This document shows positions 9,001 through 20,083 of a stretch of 64,000 nucleotides of DNA, piece after piece. Numbering within the stretch: the first letter of the stretch is position 1; each line of letters begins with the position of its first letter. Origin of the DNA: Streptomyces armeniacus (GTDB taxonomy: Bacteria > Actinomycetota > Actinomycetes > Streptomycetales > Streptomycetaceae); assembly GCF_003355155.1 (NCBI RefSeq), contig NZ_CP031320.1, positions 5,261,367 to 5,325,366 on the forward strand. The letters run 5' to 3'. Under the pieces are notes generated by a model, which was given only the letters and a program-made list of their open reading frames with translations, had not been told where the DNA came from and did no database searches. Position numbers and translations under genes: made by a program.

Positions 9001-9390
9001 ATGGCCCGCTCCGAACTCGACCGACTGATGCGTCCCCACCTCGACAGGGACGAGAAGCTCCGGGCGGCCGTGTCCGGGTACACCGGCCTCGGATTCAGCC
9101 GGATCATTCTCGGCGTCACCGACGACCGGGTCCTCGCGGTCAAGAGCGGCTACTGGTCGCTCACGGACAAGGGCCTCGGCTGGGCCGACCCGCTGGACGA
9201 GGTGGCACTGGGCGAACTGCCGCAGGAAGTCCGTACGAAGGGCGCGTACACCGGCAACACGTACATCCGCGTCCGCCGCGCGGACGGCAGCACCCTGCGG
9301 CTCAACCCGCGCAACGGCTTCGCGGGCGACCACGAGGGCACGAGGCGCAACGTGGACGCTCTCTACGCGGCCGTGCCGGGTCGTTTCTGA
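9001..9390 (+). CDS. Small PH-domain-like protein of unknown function
   Basis: A 129-residue soluble protein. After a short helical start (HLDRDEKLRAAVSGY) it alternates short strands (RIILGVTDDRVLAVKSG, YIRVRRADGSTLRL), which resembles the bacterial PH / YokE-like fold that is often found in stress-linked proteins. A C-terminal helix follows. A GGAGG site precedes the ATG at 9001, with an in-frame GTG directly before it. Function cannot be named from sequence. Confidence 0.65.
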   Translation: MARSELDRLMRPHLDRDEKLRAAVSGYTGLGFSRIILGVTDDRVLAVKSGYWSLTDKGLGWADPLDEVALGELPQEVRTKGAYTGNTYIRVRRADGSTLRLNPRNGFAGDHEGTRRNVDALYAAVPGRF

Positions 9391-9465
9391 CGGGATCCGG
9401 TGCGTTCGGTGCGACGTACGGGGACATAGCGGCAGGTGGGTTGAAGGAACCGCCGATATCGGCCC

Positions 9466-11448
<1,983 letters not shown>

Positions 11449-11533
11449 GTCGACATCACAACCTGACCCGCGCCCGCATCTGCCCGGACCCGAACCGGCG
11501 CGCGGACCGTGCGTCCCCTGGGAGGATCCCCCG

Positions 11534-11968
11534 ATGGGAACGGGAGACAGCAGTGACACGGTCCAGTACGTGCGGTTCCAGTCGCCCCGGCCGAACGAGC
11601 GGGGCCACCGCACGGGCGTCTTCGGGCTGATCAACACCCTGGCCCGGGAGGGGAAGCTCTCCGCGGAGCAGGAGTCGTTCCGCCGTGCCAACAACACCTG
11701 GTTCAACGCCGCTTACACGGATCCCTCGACCGTCGACCCGACCGTCTACGACCAGCGGGTCAACCCCGGTGCCGCGGCCTGGTTCAAGGCGTCCGCCACA
11801 CACCTCGTCGAGCGTGTCCCCGGCTATCTGGAGATCCTGGCGGCGCACGGCGTGGAGTGCCGGACGGTCCGTTCCGCCGATCCGGGACGTGTCGTGTACG
11901 AGGACGACGTACAGGTCGTGGTCGTGCCCGTGGAGAGGCCGGTGACCGGGTCCGCGGCGCAGGCGTGA
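11534..11968 (+). CDS. Conserved hypothetical protein
   Basis: A 144-residue soluble protein that I do not recognise. It has no signal peptide or membrane segment. Notable segments are VQYVRFQSPRPNERGHRTGVF and a helical middle, then a C-terminal strand pair RVVYEDDVQVVVVPV. GGGAGG stands before the ATG, so it is a real gene. It ends 22 bases before the convergent transporter gene. Confidence 0.7.
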   Translation: MGTGDSSDTVQYVRFQSPRPNERGHRTGVFGLINTLAREGKLSAEQESFRRANNTWFNAAYTDPSTVDPTVYDQRVNPGAAAWFKASATHLVERVPGYLEILAAHGVECRTVRSADPGRVVYEDDVQVVVVPVERPVTGSAAQA

Positions 11969-11989
11969 CCGTCGGGTGGGCCGGCGGCT

Positions 11990-13477
11990 CTACGTCTCCG
12001 GCTTGCCCGGGACCGGGGGTGTCTTCGGCAGGCGTGGGGACAGGGCCGGGGCGTCCGATTCGATGCGGAGGGCGTGGCCGATGCGGGCCGGGAGGTTGAA
12101 ACCGATGATCAGCGCGACCACCGCCGTCAGCACCCCCGCCAGCAGCGTCAACGCCGTGCCCAGGCCCGTGCGTTCCGCGATGGAGGCGCCCGCGAGGGGG
12201 GCGACGGCGCCGCCGAGGGCGCCGACGTTGTACGAGAAGCCGAGCCCCGCCGCCCGTACGCGGGTCGGGAAGTGGTCCGCGATGTACTTCGGCAGCAGTC
12301 CGGAGATGCCCTGGCTGGTCGCCTGCATCACGAACAGGAACAGCCACAGCAGCACCACGTTCCCCGAGTCCAGCGCGAACACGGGGAACACGAAGGCGAG
12401 CGACAGGAACAGCCCGAAGACGTACGTGCGCCGCGTGCCCAGCTTGTCGCCGACGACGCCCGCGAGGCAGGAACCGGCGGCGTAGCCGAGGCCCGCCCAG
12501 GTGAGCGCGTCGGACACCTGGCCCGCGTCGTAGCCCAGTTCGGTCTTGAGGTACGTCGGGAGGAGCGACTGGATGGGCCACGAGTAGAGGAAGGCGCAGA
12601 ACGTCGTGACCATGATGGCGAGCATCACCGGCCAGAGCCGTCCGGCCAGTTGGACGGTGAAGGCGACCAGACCGAGTACGACGGCGGCGACCAGCCAGGG
12701 GACGGCGCCGCCGGCGTTCTCGCTGAACAGCAGGACGAGCACGGCCGACAGGACCACGGTGAGCGCGCCGTTGAGCAGCCGCCGGCCGGGCGCGAGCAGC
12801 ACCGAAGACGTGGTGACGTCGGGCCGGTCGCCGACCTCGGCCTGCCACTCGGCGGCCTCCGGCAGGGCGCGCCGCAGGTAGAGGGTGAGCGCGACGGGCA
12901 GCAGGCCCGCGTAGAACAGCCAGCGCCAGCCCGCGGCGGGCACGATGACCTCGTAGGCGAGGGCGGCGACGACGGTGCCGATCGGGTACGCGGAGAGCAG
13001 GAAGCCGGTGGCGCGGTTGCGCATGGACTTCGGCCAGGACTCCATGACGTACGTGGCGCTGGACCCGTACTCGCCGGCCATGCCGATGCCGACGAGGGCA
13101 CGGAAGGCGAACAACGACCAGTAGCCCCAGGCGAATCCGCACATGCCGCTGCCGACGGAGAACGCCAGGATGGCCAGCAGCATGGCGGGCTTGCGGCCGT
13201 ACCGGTCGCCGATCGCGCCGAGCAGCAGCCCGCCGAACCAGCGCGAGACGAACGCGGCCGAGACGAGCGTGGCGGCCTTGGTGAGGCTGATGTCGAAGTC
13301 GTCCGCGATCTCCGTCAGTACGAGGGTGATGAGGACAAAGTCGAAGCCGTCCAGCAGATAGCCGAGCCAGGCGGCGAAGAACGCCTTGCGCTGGCCGCTG
13401 GTGAGGCTGCGGAACGAGTGGGGCGTGGTCGGCGGCGACGTGGCCACGGGCGGACCTCCGGTGGGGACGGAAGACAT
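11990..13477 (-). CDS. nanT: NanT-like sialic acid (sialate:H+ symporter family) MFS transporter
   Basis: A 495-residue inner-membrane transporter with 12 predicted helices. It matches E. coli NanT closely by eye: AAWLGYLLDGFDFVLITLVLTE, SRWFGGLLLGAIGDRYGRKPAM, GIGMAGEYGSSATYVMESWP, LYSWPIQSLLPTYLKTELGY and FSYNVGALGGAVAPL are all near-identical motifs. It should import N-acetylneuraminate or a related acid with protons. The ATG at 13477 has AGGA six bases before it, and both lie inside a palindromic operator. A GntR/FCD regulator is divergent. No nanA, nanK or nanE is in the window, so the sugar acid must be processed elsewhere, or the substrate differs. Confidence 0.8.
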   Translation of the reverse strand: MSSVPTGGPPVATSPPTTPHSFRSLTSGQRKAFFAAWLGYLLDGFDFVLITLVLTEIADDFDISLTKAATLVSAAFVSRWFGGLLLGAIGDRYGRKPAMLLAILAFSVGSGMCGFAWGYWSLFAFRALVGIGMAGEYGSSATYVMESWPKSMRNRATGFLLSAYPIGTVVAALAYEVIVPAAGWRWLFYAGLLPVALTLYLRRALPEAAEWQAEVGDRPDVTTSSVLLAPGRRLLNGALTVVLSAVLVLLFSENAGGAVPWLVAAVVLGLVAFTVQLAGRLWPVMLAIMVTTFCAFLYSWPIQSLLPTYLKTELGYDAGQVSDALTWAGLGYAAGSCLAGVVGDKLGTRRTYVFGLFLSLAFVFPVFALDSGNVVLLWLFLFVMQATSQGISGLLPKYIADHFPTRVRAAGLGFSYNVGALGGAVAPLAGASIAERTGLGTALTLLAGVLTAVVALIIGFNLPARIGHALRIESDAPALSPRLPKTPPVPGKPET

Positions 13478-13493
13478 AGGATGTCCTATGTCC
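13473..13493 (-). promoter_or_regulatory. Palindromic operator over the transporter start codon
   Basis: A nine-base-arm inverted repeat, GACATAGGA (13473-13481) and TCCTATGTC (13484-13492), separated by two bases, covers the ribosome site and ATG of the NanT-like gene. Read on the minus strand it also contains the direct hexamer repeat GGACAT-AGGACAT. The core GGACATAGGAC recurs at 13610-13620, which supports a real protein-binding site, presumably for the neighbouring GntR/FCD regulator. Confidence 0.65.
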
Positions 13494-13608
13494 GCGCAAG
13501 GTACCGCCGGGCCCGGCGATCACGCCAGTGCCTTGCGGGAATTGGTCCGCGGGCCCGCGACCCGGAGGGCTTCCGGCGGCGCACTCCGGCGGCTCCGGGG
13601 GCCCAGTC

Positions 13609-13620
13609 GTCCTATGTCCT
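13609..13620 (-). promoter_or_regulatory. Second copy of the AGGACATAGGAC operator element
   Basis: On the minus strand this reads AGGACATAGGAC, sharing eleven bases with the element at the transporter start 128 bases away. It lies 40 bases upstream of the -10 box of the regulator gene, where binding would also control the regulator itself. Confidence 0.55.
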
Positions 13621-13673
13621 GTGAAGTTCCGCGACCCCGGGGCCCCCACGGAGCCGCCCTAGACTGTCCGGTC

Positions 13674-14444
13674 GTGGACACCCCCGCGACACGCAAGCCC
13701 GACTCCCGGACCGAGCCCCAGCCCCCCGGAGAGCCCGCTCCCAGGCCCTCCGGCGCCCGCGCCAACCAGCGCGCCCTCCAGGCGGCGGTCCGTCAGCTCA
13801 TCGTCGACCGCGGCCTCGAGGCGGGTTCGCCGCTGCCCACTGAGTCCGAGCTGATGCGGCAGCTCCAGGTGAGCAGGCACCCGCTGCGCGAGGCGATGAA
13901 GGCGCTCGAGGCGGTCGGCATCGTCGACATCCGGCACGGGCACGGCACGTACGTGGGCTCGGTGCCGTTCTCCGCACTGGAAGCGGGGCTGTCCTTCCGC
14001 AGCGCCCTGTCCGTACGCGGTGACCACGCGGACATACACAACCTGCTCGAAGTGCGCGAAGTGCTCGAAACCGGCCTGGCCGGCCGCGTACTGGGCGCGT
14101 ACGACCTGCTCGACTTCGCCGCGCTCGACGCCGCCGTGAGCGGCATGGAGCGCGAGGCGGAACGCGGGCGGCACGCCCCCGCGCACGACTGGGCGTTCCA
14201 CGAGGCGCTGTACCGGCCGCTGGACAACGCGCTGGTCCTCGACCTGCTCCAGGTCTTCTGGAAGGTCTTCCACACGCTGGACGCCGACCTGCCGCGCGCC
14301 GCCGACACCGCGGCGGTCACCGCCCGCCGGCACCGGCAAATCCTCGAGGCGCTGCGTGCCAAGGACGAGACGGCGCTGCACGAGGCGGTCAGCGAGCACT
14401 TCCGGGGCATCCGCTCGCGACTGCGGAGCGCGCACGCGCGGTAA
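13674..14444 (+). CDS. GntR/FCD-family regulator, NanR-like
   Basis: A 256-residue FadR-subfamily regulator. After a Pro-rich start, the winged helix occupies about residues 35-105 (LPTESELMRQLQVSRHPLREAMKALEAVG, then HGHGTYVG), followed by an all-helical FCD domain that retains the metal-site pattern (Asp and His residues around EVREVLE, DWAFHEALY and TARRHRQILEAL). A TAGACT -10 box at 13660-13665 places transcription start at or near the GTG at 13674, so the message is probably leaderless. Divergent from the NanT-like gene with shared operator elements, which points to control of that transporter, as NanR does in E. coli. Confidence 0.8.
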   Translation: MDTPATRKPDSRTEPQPPGEPAPRPSGARANQRALQAAVRQLIVDRGLEAGSPLPTESELMRQLQVSRHPLREAMKALEAVGIVDIRHGHGTYVGSVPFSALEAGLSFRSALSVRGDHADIHNLLEVREVLETGLAGRVLGAYDLLDFAALDAAVSGMEREAERGRHAPAHDWAFHEALYRPLDNALVLDLLQVFWKVFHTLDADLPRAADTAAVTARRHRQILEALRAKDETALHEAVSEHFRGIRSRLRSAHAR

Positions 14445-14570
14445 CCGCAACGGGCATAACTTCGATGTTGGGGCGGATTGTTATTACCCGGATCGAACAG
14501 GCTTGGCAATCCTGGTTACTTCCTGGCCATCACACGCGTCACCCTCGCGTGTCTTCGGAAACGAGGAGCC

Positions 14571-15296
14571 TTGCGAATAACGAGGATCATCCCCGCCCTC
14601 CTTGCCGCTCTACTCTCCGTGCTCACCCTCGCCGGCACCGCCACCGCGGCACAGGCCGAGGACAGAGCAGCCACCAAGGTCAGCGGGCCGCAGCCGATCA
14701 TCGGCGGCTCGTACGCGCAGAACGCCCCATGGGCGGCACGGCTGTTCTCCAACGGAAGACAGACGTGTTCCGCCACGATCATCGCCCCGACGTGGATCCT
14801 CACCGCCAGGCACTGCGTCAGCGGCGGCGGGCTGTCGTTCCGCATCGGCAGCCTCGACCAGACGTCCGGCGGCACCGTCGCCAACGGCACGCAGGTGTAC
14901 AACCACTCGTCGGACCTCTCGCTCGTACGTCTCGACCGCAACGTGTCGGCGACGTACGCGCGCCTCGGCCAGCCGGGCTCGGTGACGGTCGGCCAGAACG
15001 TGCAGGTGTACGGCTGGGGCGCCACGTCCCGGTGCGGGCAGGAGATCAACTGCCAGTCCCGGCTGCTGAAGTACGCGAACGTGACCGTCAGCGGCGGCTG
15101 CACCGACGCGTACGGAGGCCGGGCGATCTGCGCGCGCCGCGGCGACGGCATCACCGCGGGCGGCGACTCCGGCGGCCCGATGATGGCGAACGGCGTGCAG
15201 GTCGGCGTCGCGTCGACGAGTGACCGGCAGACGACGACGGCGTACACGAACGTCACGGCGTACCGGTCGTGGATCCAGTCGATCGCGGGTGTGTGA
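14571..15296 (+). CDS. Secreted trypsin-like serine protease (S1A)
   Basis: A 241-residue secreted protease. A signal peptide (hydrophobic IIPALLAALLSVLTLAG, cleavage near ATAAQA) is followed by a short propeptide and the mature N-terminus IIGGSYAQ. The catalytic triad is visible: His in LTARHCV, Asp in NHSSDLSLVRLD and Ser in GGDSGGPM. Cysteine pairs fit the chymotrypsin fold. The start is a TTG at 14571 with GAGGAG upstream; no ATG gives a sensible signal peptide. It is followed by two strong hairpins and then the secreted lyase gene. Confidence 0.88.
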   Translation: MRITRIIPALLAALLSVLTLAGTATAAQAEDRAATKVSGPQPIIGGSYAQNAPWAARLFSNGRQTCSATIIAPTWILTARHCVSGGGLSFRIGSLDQTSGGTVANGTQVYNHSSDLSLVRLDRNVSATYARLGQPGSVTVGQNVQVYGWGATSRCGQEINCQSRLLKYANVTVSGGCTDAYGGRAICARRGDGITAGGDSGGPMMANGVQVGVASTSDRQTTTAYTNVTAYRSWIQSIAGV

Positions 15297-15356
15297 CCTG
15301 ACCGCACACCTGACCGCGCGCACCGGCTGAGCAGCACCGCGGAGCAGCCCGGGCTC

Positions 15357-15385
15357 CGGGCTCCGGTTGTGGGTTCCGGAGCCCG
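15357..15385 (+). terminator. Hairpin downstream of the protease gene
   Basis: A ten-base perfect stem, CGGGCTCCGG (15357-15366) with CCGGAGCCCG (15376-15385) and a nine-base loop, 60 bases after the protease stop. No T-run follows. The segment TTCCGGAGCCCGG recurs at 15402-15414. Confidence 0.6.
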
Positions 15386-15423
15386 GGTTCCGGGTCACTG
15401 CTTCCGGAGCCCGGTTCCGCGCC

Positions 15424-15462
15424 GTGGGGCGGGGCGCCCGTACAACGGGCGCCCCGCCCCAC
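15424..15462 (+). terminator. Strong bidirectional GC hairpin
   Basis: A perfect 17-base stem (15424-15440 with 15446-15462) around the five-base loop TACAA. It lies between the protease and the polysaccharide lyase. Without a T-run it resembles the long GC hairpins that serve as terminators in Streptomyces. The rest of 15463-15673 holds no gene that I can support. Confidence 0.75.
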
Positions 15463-15673
15463 ACGCGTGCCCGCGCCCTGCCCCAACACCCGTGCGCGGA
15501 CACTGGATGGCCGGCGGCCGGCGTGTGAGACTGCAGGCGCCCTGCTCATAGCCCGCCGTGGCCCGCCGCGCGGCCCCGCCCGGGAGCGCGGCCCAGGCGC
15601 ACTGCCCTGCGGCCACCGCCCGACGGCCTCGCGGCACAAGCCCGCGGCGCGCGCCCGCGCCCCGGAGGTTCCC

Positions 15674-18262
15674 TTGGAGATCACGCGCAGGCACGTGCTG
15701 TCCCTGCTGTCCGCCACCGGTCTCGCGGCGGTCCTCCCCGTGCCCGCCGCCGCGGCGGCCGGCGCCCCGGACCCGGCCGCGCCCGGGCGCCTGCTCGCCA
15801 ACACCGTGGCCCTCTTCGCCGGCACCGCCGAGTCCAACGCCCGCCCGGAGACGGCCGCCAAGCTGGCCGCCGTGTCCGACGCCGCGGTGAAGCACCTCAA
15901 GGCCCTGGACGAGGCGGGCGAGGGCGAGCTGTTCGCGGGGCTCCCGCTGGGCACCAGCGACGCGAACCTGAACACCACCTTCCGGCAGCTGTACGAGATC
16001 GCGCTCGCGACGCGTACGCCCGGCCTCGGCCCGCTGCCCGGACACCCGGACCGTGCGGCGGTGCGGCGGCGCGTCATCGACGCCCTCGTGCTGCTCCACG
16101 ACCGCTGGTACGGCGACCAGTCGAAGGGCTACTACGGCAACTGGTTCAACTGGGAGATCGGCATCTCCACCGGCGCCACCGCCACCCTCGTGCTGCTCGC
16201 CGGTGAACTCGCCGAGCAGCGCCCCGAGTTGACGGCCACGTACATCGCGTCGATGGACACGTATCTGCGCAACGGCAAGGACGGCGACGTCGACCTCGAC
16301 TCCCGCTTCCACACGGGCGCCAACCTCGCCGACATCACCACCAACCGCCTCCTCCAGGGCGCGCTGACCGGCGGCACCGAAGGCGAGGCCCGTATCCGCA
16401 AGGCGCTGGAGGACCAGCTCACCGTCTACGCCACCGTCGACCCGTACCACCTCCGGCACGGCGTCACCGACGGCCACTACGCGGACGGCTCGTTCATCCA
16501 GCACCACTCGGTCGCGTACACGGGCTCGTACGGGAAGGCGCTGCTGACGCGCGTCGTGCAGACCCTCAAGGTGCTCGCCGGAACGGGTTACGCCGACACC
16601 GACGCCCTGGTGCCCGTCGTCGACCGCTGGGTGGCCGACGGCTTCGCGCCGCTGATCTTCGAGGGCTGGATGATGGAGGCCGTGAAGGGCCGCGCGGTGT
16701 CCCGTACGGGCGGCGGCTACGCGGACACGGCCGCCGTCGCGGAGGCCGTCACCGACCTGTCCGCGTACGCGAAGGGGGAGCGCGCCGCCGCGCTCAGGAG
16801 CTACGTCAAGCATCTGCACACGGCGTCGCACGACGCCCCGGACCCGGCCGCGTTCGTCTCCCCGCTGACCGTCGTGCGCTACGCCGACCTGCTCGCGGAC
16901 GACTCCGTGCCGGCCGCCGATCTCAACCCGCCGGAGCGGAGCAGCGCGTTCAACGCCATGGACCGCACGGTGCACCGGCGGCCCGGCTACGCGTTCGCGC
17001 TGGCGCGCAGTTCGGACCGGATCAGCAAGTACGAGTACATGAGCGGCGAGAACCTGCTGCCGTGGTTCCAGGGCGACGGCAGCCACTACCTGTATCTCGC
17101 CGGGCAGGACCAGGCCGAGTCGTACGGCGTGGACTACTTCACCGCCGTCTCCCCGTACGGCCTCGCCGGCGTCACCGCCCCCGTCGAGCGCCGCAGGAGC
17201 GTGCCCGAGCTGTACGGCAAGCCGTACTACGACAACCCCGGCCACCCCCTGAACTTCACCCCGTCCTCGGAGTCGCAGAACACGTACGTCTACTTCCCGC
17301 GCGGCACCAACGGGCACTCCGGCGGCGCCGTCCTCGGCGCGTACGGCACGGCCGCCATGGTGCAGTCCGACGACGTCGCGTACGCCGAACGGGACCGGCT
17401 GCCCGACGACTTCACCGTCTACCGCAACGCGTCCGCGACCAAGTCGTGGTTCCTGCTGGACGACGAGATCGTGGTGCTCGCGGCGGGCGTCGGCGACCGC
17501 GCGGGCCGCGCGGTCACCACCACGGTGGACGCCCGTACGGCGGCGCCCGGCGACCGCGTGGACCTCACGGGCGCGGAGGCCGACGGCAGCCCCTGGGCCG
17601 GTACGGGCACGGCGCGGCTGCGCTGGCTCCGGTACGCCAACGCGACGCGGGGCACGGCCGTCGGCTACGCCTTCCTGTCGCCCTCCGCCGCCTCCGCTCC
17701 CCCGGTCTCCGTCGCCCTGGAGACCGTCACACGCAGCCGCCGGGTGGTGCGTACGGCCAACCCCGACACCCCGGTCACCCGCCAGGTCTTCGACGCGTCC
17801 TTCCGGCAGGAGCCCGGCGCGCGGGCGCTCGCGCTCGCGTACGCGCTGGTGCCGCACGCCACGGAGGGGGCGCTACGGGCGTACGGCGACGGACCGCTGA
17901 CGGTGCTCGCCAACACCCCGCGCCTGCAGGCCGTACGGCACCGGGGGCTCGGGTTCGTCGGCGCCAACTCCTTCACGCCCGGCGGCCATTCCGTGGCCGG
18001 GCTCCGCCTGGACGGGCCGGCGTCGGTGCTCGTACGCCGTACGGGCGGGGGTGACCGTTCCGTGAACCGTGTGACCGTCGCCGCCTCCGACCCCACGATG
18101 GGCCGCGACCGGGTCGGCGTCCTGCTGCGCGGCCGCCGCCTCAGCCCCGTCTCGGCCGACCCCGGCGTCCGCTGCCGCTCCGTACCGGGCGGCACGCTGC
18201 TCCACTTCCCCACCCGTCACGCGTACGGCCGCACCTTCACCGTGACCCTGCGGGACGGCTGA
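15674..18262 (+). CDS. Secreted polysaccharide lyase family 8 (hyaluronate/chondroitin/xanthan lyase type)
   Basis: An 862-residue exported enzyme that cleaves uronic-acid polysaccharides by beta-elimination. The N-terminus EITRRHVLSLLSATGLAAVLP is a twin-arginine signal. The alpha/alpha toroid domain carries the catalytic Asn in NWFNWEIG and the His and Tyr in SFIQHHSVAYTGSYG; the central beta-sandwich begins around NAMDRTVHRRPGYAFALARSS and includes GENLLPWFQGDG; a C-terminal beta domain follows. The start is a TTG at 15674, five bases after a perfect GGAGG, and there is no competing ATG. Whether hyaluronan, chondroitin or xanthan is the substrate cannot be told from sequence. Nearby genes for a sialate transporter and protease fit growth on animal-type glycans. 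Confidence 0.88.
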   Translation: MEITRRHVLSLLSATGLAAVLPVPAAAAAGAPDPAAPGRLLANTVALFAGTAESNARPETAAKLAAVSDAAVKHLKALDEAGEGELFAGLPLGTSDANLNTTFRQLYEIALATRTPGLGPLPGHPDRAAVRRRVIDALVLLHDRWYGDQSKGYYGNWFNWEIGISTGATATLVLLAGELAEQRPELTATYIASMDTYLRNGKDGDVDLDSRFHTGANLADITTNRLLQGALTGGTEGEARIRKALEDQLTVYATVDPYHLRHGVTDGHYADGSFIQHHSVAYTGSYGKALLTRVVQTLKVLAGTGYADTDALVPVVDRWVADGFAPLIFEGWMMEAVKGRAVSRTGGGYADTAAVAEAVTDLSAYAKGERAAALRSYVKHLHTASHDAPDPAAFVSPLTVVRYADLLADDSVPAADLNPPERSSAFNAMDRTVHRRPGYAFALARSSDRISKYEYMSGENLLPWFQGDGSHYLYLAGQDQAESYGVDYFTAVSPYGLAGVTAPVERRRSVPELYGKPYYDNPGHPLNFTPSSESQNTYVYFPRGTNGHSGGAVLGAYGTAAMVQSDDVAYAERDRLPDDFTVYRNASATKSWFLLDDEIVVLAAGVGDRAGRAVTTTVDARTAAPGDRVDLTGAEADGSPWAGTGTARLRWLRYANATRGTAVGYAFLSPSAASAPPVSVALETVTRSRRVVRTANPDTPVTRQVFDASFRQEPGARALALAYALVPHATEGALRAYGDGPLTVLANTPRLQAVRHRGLGFVGANSFTPGGHSVAGLRLDGPASVLVRRTGGGDRSVNRVTVAASDPTMGRDRVGVLLRGRRLSPVSADPGVRCRSVPGGTLLHFPTRHAYGRTFTVTLRDG

Positions 18263-18320
18263 CCGGCGCGCGGGCAGGATGGACGGGACCGCCACACACG
18301 TACGAGAGAGGTCAGCCACC

Positions 18321-19154
18321 GTGACGACGCAGGCCCCCGTCCTTCCGCTCAACGACACCTGGACGCTCCCCGCCGTGGGACTCGGCACCTACCCGCTGGA
18401 CGACGACGCGGCCGAACGGGCCGTCGCCGGCGCCCTCGAGCTCGGCTACCGGCTCGTCGACACCGCCCTCAACTACGGCAACGAGACCGGCACCGGGCGC
18501 GGCATCGCCCGCAGCGGCCTCCCGCGCCGCGACGTCTGCGTCACCACCAAGCTGCCGGGCCGCCACCACGGGTACGCCGAGACCCTCGCCTCGTTCGAGG
18601 AGTCCCGCGCGAACCTCGGCCTCGACTACGTCGACCTCTATCTCATCCACTGGCCGCTCCCCCGCGTCGACCGCTACGTCGACTCCTGGAAGGCGATGCT
18701 CCGCCTCCGCGACGAGGGCCTCGTACGCTCCGTCGGCGTCTCCAACTTCACCGCCGCGCACATCGAACGCCTGGAGGAGGAGACCGGCGAACTCCCCGCC
18801 GTCAACCAGATCGAGCTGCACCCCGCGCTGCCCCAGGACGAGCTGCGCGCGTTCCACGACGCCAAGGGCATCCGTACGGAGAGCTGGAGCCCGCTCGGCC
18901 GGGGCAGCGGCCTGCTGGACGACCCCGCGCTGAACGAGATCGCCCGCGCCCACGGTGTGACGCCCGGCCAGGTCGTCCTGCGCTGGCACACGCAGCTGGG
19001 CACGACCCCGATCCCCAAGTCCGCGGACCCGGGCCGCCAGCGGGAGAACCTCGACCTGTTCGGCTTCGAGCTCACCGACGACGAACTCGCCCGGGTCTCC
19101 GACCGGCCGGCTCAGCGGCTGGGCGGAGACCCGGACAGGCACGAGGAGTTCTGA
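18321..19154 (+). CDS. Aldo/keto reductase
   Basis: A 277-residue NADPH-dependent reductase with a TIM-barrel fold. The tetrad is visible: Asp and Tyr in LVDTALNYGNE, Lys in VTTKLPG and His in YLIHWPLP. The cofactor end has IPKSADPGRQRENL. The GTG at 18321 follows GAGAGAGG at good distance. Members reduce diverse aldehydes and keto sugars; no substrate is evident from the neighbours. Confidence 0.85.
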   Translation: MTTQAPVLPLNDTWTLPAVGLGTYPLDDDAAERAVAGALELGYRLVDTALNYGNETGTGRGIARSGLPRRDVCVTTKLPGRHHGYAETLASFEESRANLGLDYVDLYLIHWPLPRVDRYVDSWKAMLRLRDEGLVRSVGVSNFTAAHIERLEEETGELPAVNQIELHPALPQDELRAFHDAKGIRTESWSPLGRGSGLLDDPALNEIARAHGVTPGQVVLRWHTQLGTTPIPKSADPGRQRENLDLFGFELTDDELARVSDRPAQRLGGDPDRHEEF

Positions 19155-19181
19155 CGGCGCGCCCCGTTCCGCCGGGGGTCT

Positions 19182-20012
19182 CTACCCGACCGTGAAGAAG
19201 TCGGCGAGCGCGCGGCCGATCCTGTCGGGGGCGTTCTCCGTGGGGATGTGGTCCGCGTCCGGGATGCGGATGAGTGTGGTGCGGGGCATCTCGGAGGCGA
19301 ACCGTTCGGCGTGCTCCACCGTCTCGTGGAGGTCGTCTTCGCCCCAGATCAGCAGCTTGGGCGTGGTGGACCGCCGCAGCGCGGGAACGAGTTCGAGGGT
19401 GTACCGGTTGTCGGCCGCGCCCGCCAGGGCCGTCCAGGAGCGGCGCACCCGCTCGTCGGTCCACGGATCGGCGTACTCCGCGATCAACGACTCGGTGGCG
19501 ACACCGGCCAGCACCCTCGCGATCGCCTCCCGTCGGCCGGCGAGCACGCCCTCGGTTCCGTCGCCCTCCCGGAACCGGGAAACGTGGGGTGCGGGCCAGG
19601 AGTCGTAGAGGACCGAGTTGACCAGGGCGAATCGGGAGATGTCGAGCCGGTCGTGGGCGAGGAGATGCTGGGCGACGGCGCCGCCGATGTCGTGTCCCGC
19701 CAGGGCGACCGGTCCGCAGAGGCCCAGCGCGGCGGCGAACCGTGTCACCCAGTCCGCGAGGGCCGGGACCGTGGCCGTCTCCGGGGTAAGCCGCCCGCCC
19801 GACCGCCCCAGTCCGGGGAGGTCGACCGCGAGGGGCCTCAGCCCCGCGTCGGCGAGATGGCCGAGTACGGGGAGCCAGACGCGGCCCCAGTACGTTCCGT
19901 GCAGCATCAGCACGGGCGGGGCGTCCTGGCGGCCCGCGGTCAGATAGCTGGTCGGCTCGCCGTCGACCTGCACCGCGGTCCTCAGCACTGTCGTTCCGGT
20001 GGTTTCGCTCAT
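19182..20012 (-). CDS. Alpha/beta hydrolase with Asp nucleophile (epoxide hydrolase / haloalkane dehalogenase-like)
   Basis: A 276-residue hydrolase. The oxyanion region is LHGTYWGRVW, the nucleophile elbow is AGHDIGGA with Asp108 in place of serine, the acid is in WGEDDLH and the histidine in DADHIPTE. An Asp nucleophile indicates ester-intermediate chemistry of epoxide hydrolases or haloalkane dehalogenases. It is transcribed divergently from a GlxA-type AraC regulator only 71 bases away, which probably controls it. Confidence 0.8.
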   Translation of the reverse strand: MSETTGTTVLRTAVQVDGEPTSYLTAGRQDAPPVLMLHGTYWGRVWLPVLGHLADAGLRPLAVDLPGLGRSGGRLTPETATVPALADWVTRFAAALGLCGPVALAGHDIGGAVAQHLLAHDRLDISRFALVNSVLYDSWPAPHVSRFREGDGTEGVLAGRREAIARVLAGVATESLIAEYADPWTDERVRRSWTALAGAADNRYTLELVPALRRSTTPKLLIWGEDDLHETVEHAERFASEMPRTTLIRIPDADHIPTENAPDRIGRALADFFTVG

Positions 20013-20083
20013 GGGTCCACTGTGTGCCGTGCCGGGCCGTGCGGCCGAGAGTCCGGAAAGACATCTGCGGGTACAATCCTGCC

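Noticed and set aside
12074..13624. Plus-strand 516-codon frame opposite the NanT-like gene
   Set aside because: Composition is that of an antisense shadow; the minus frame is a clear transporter.
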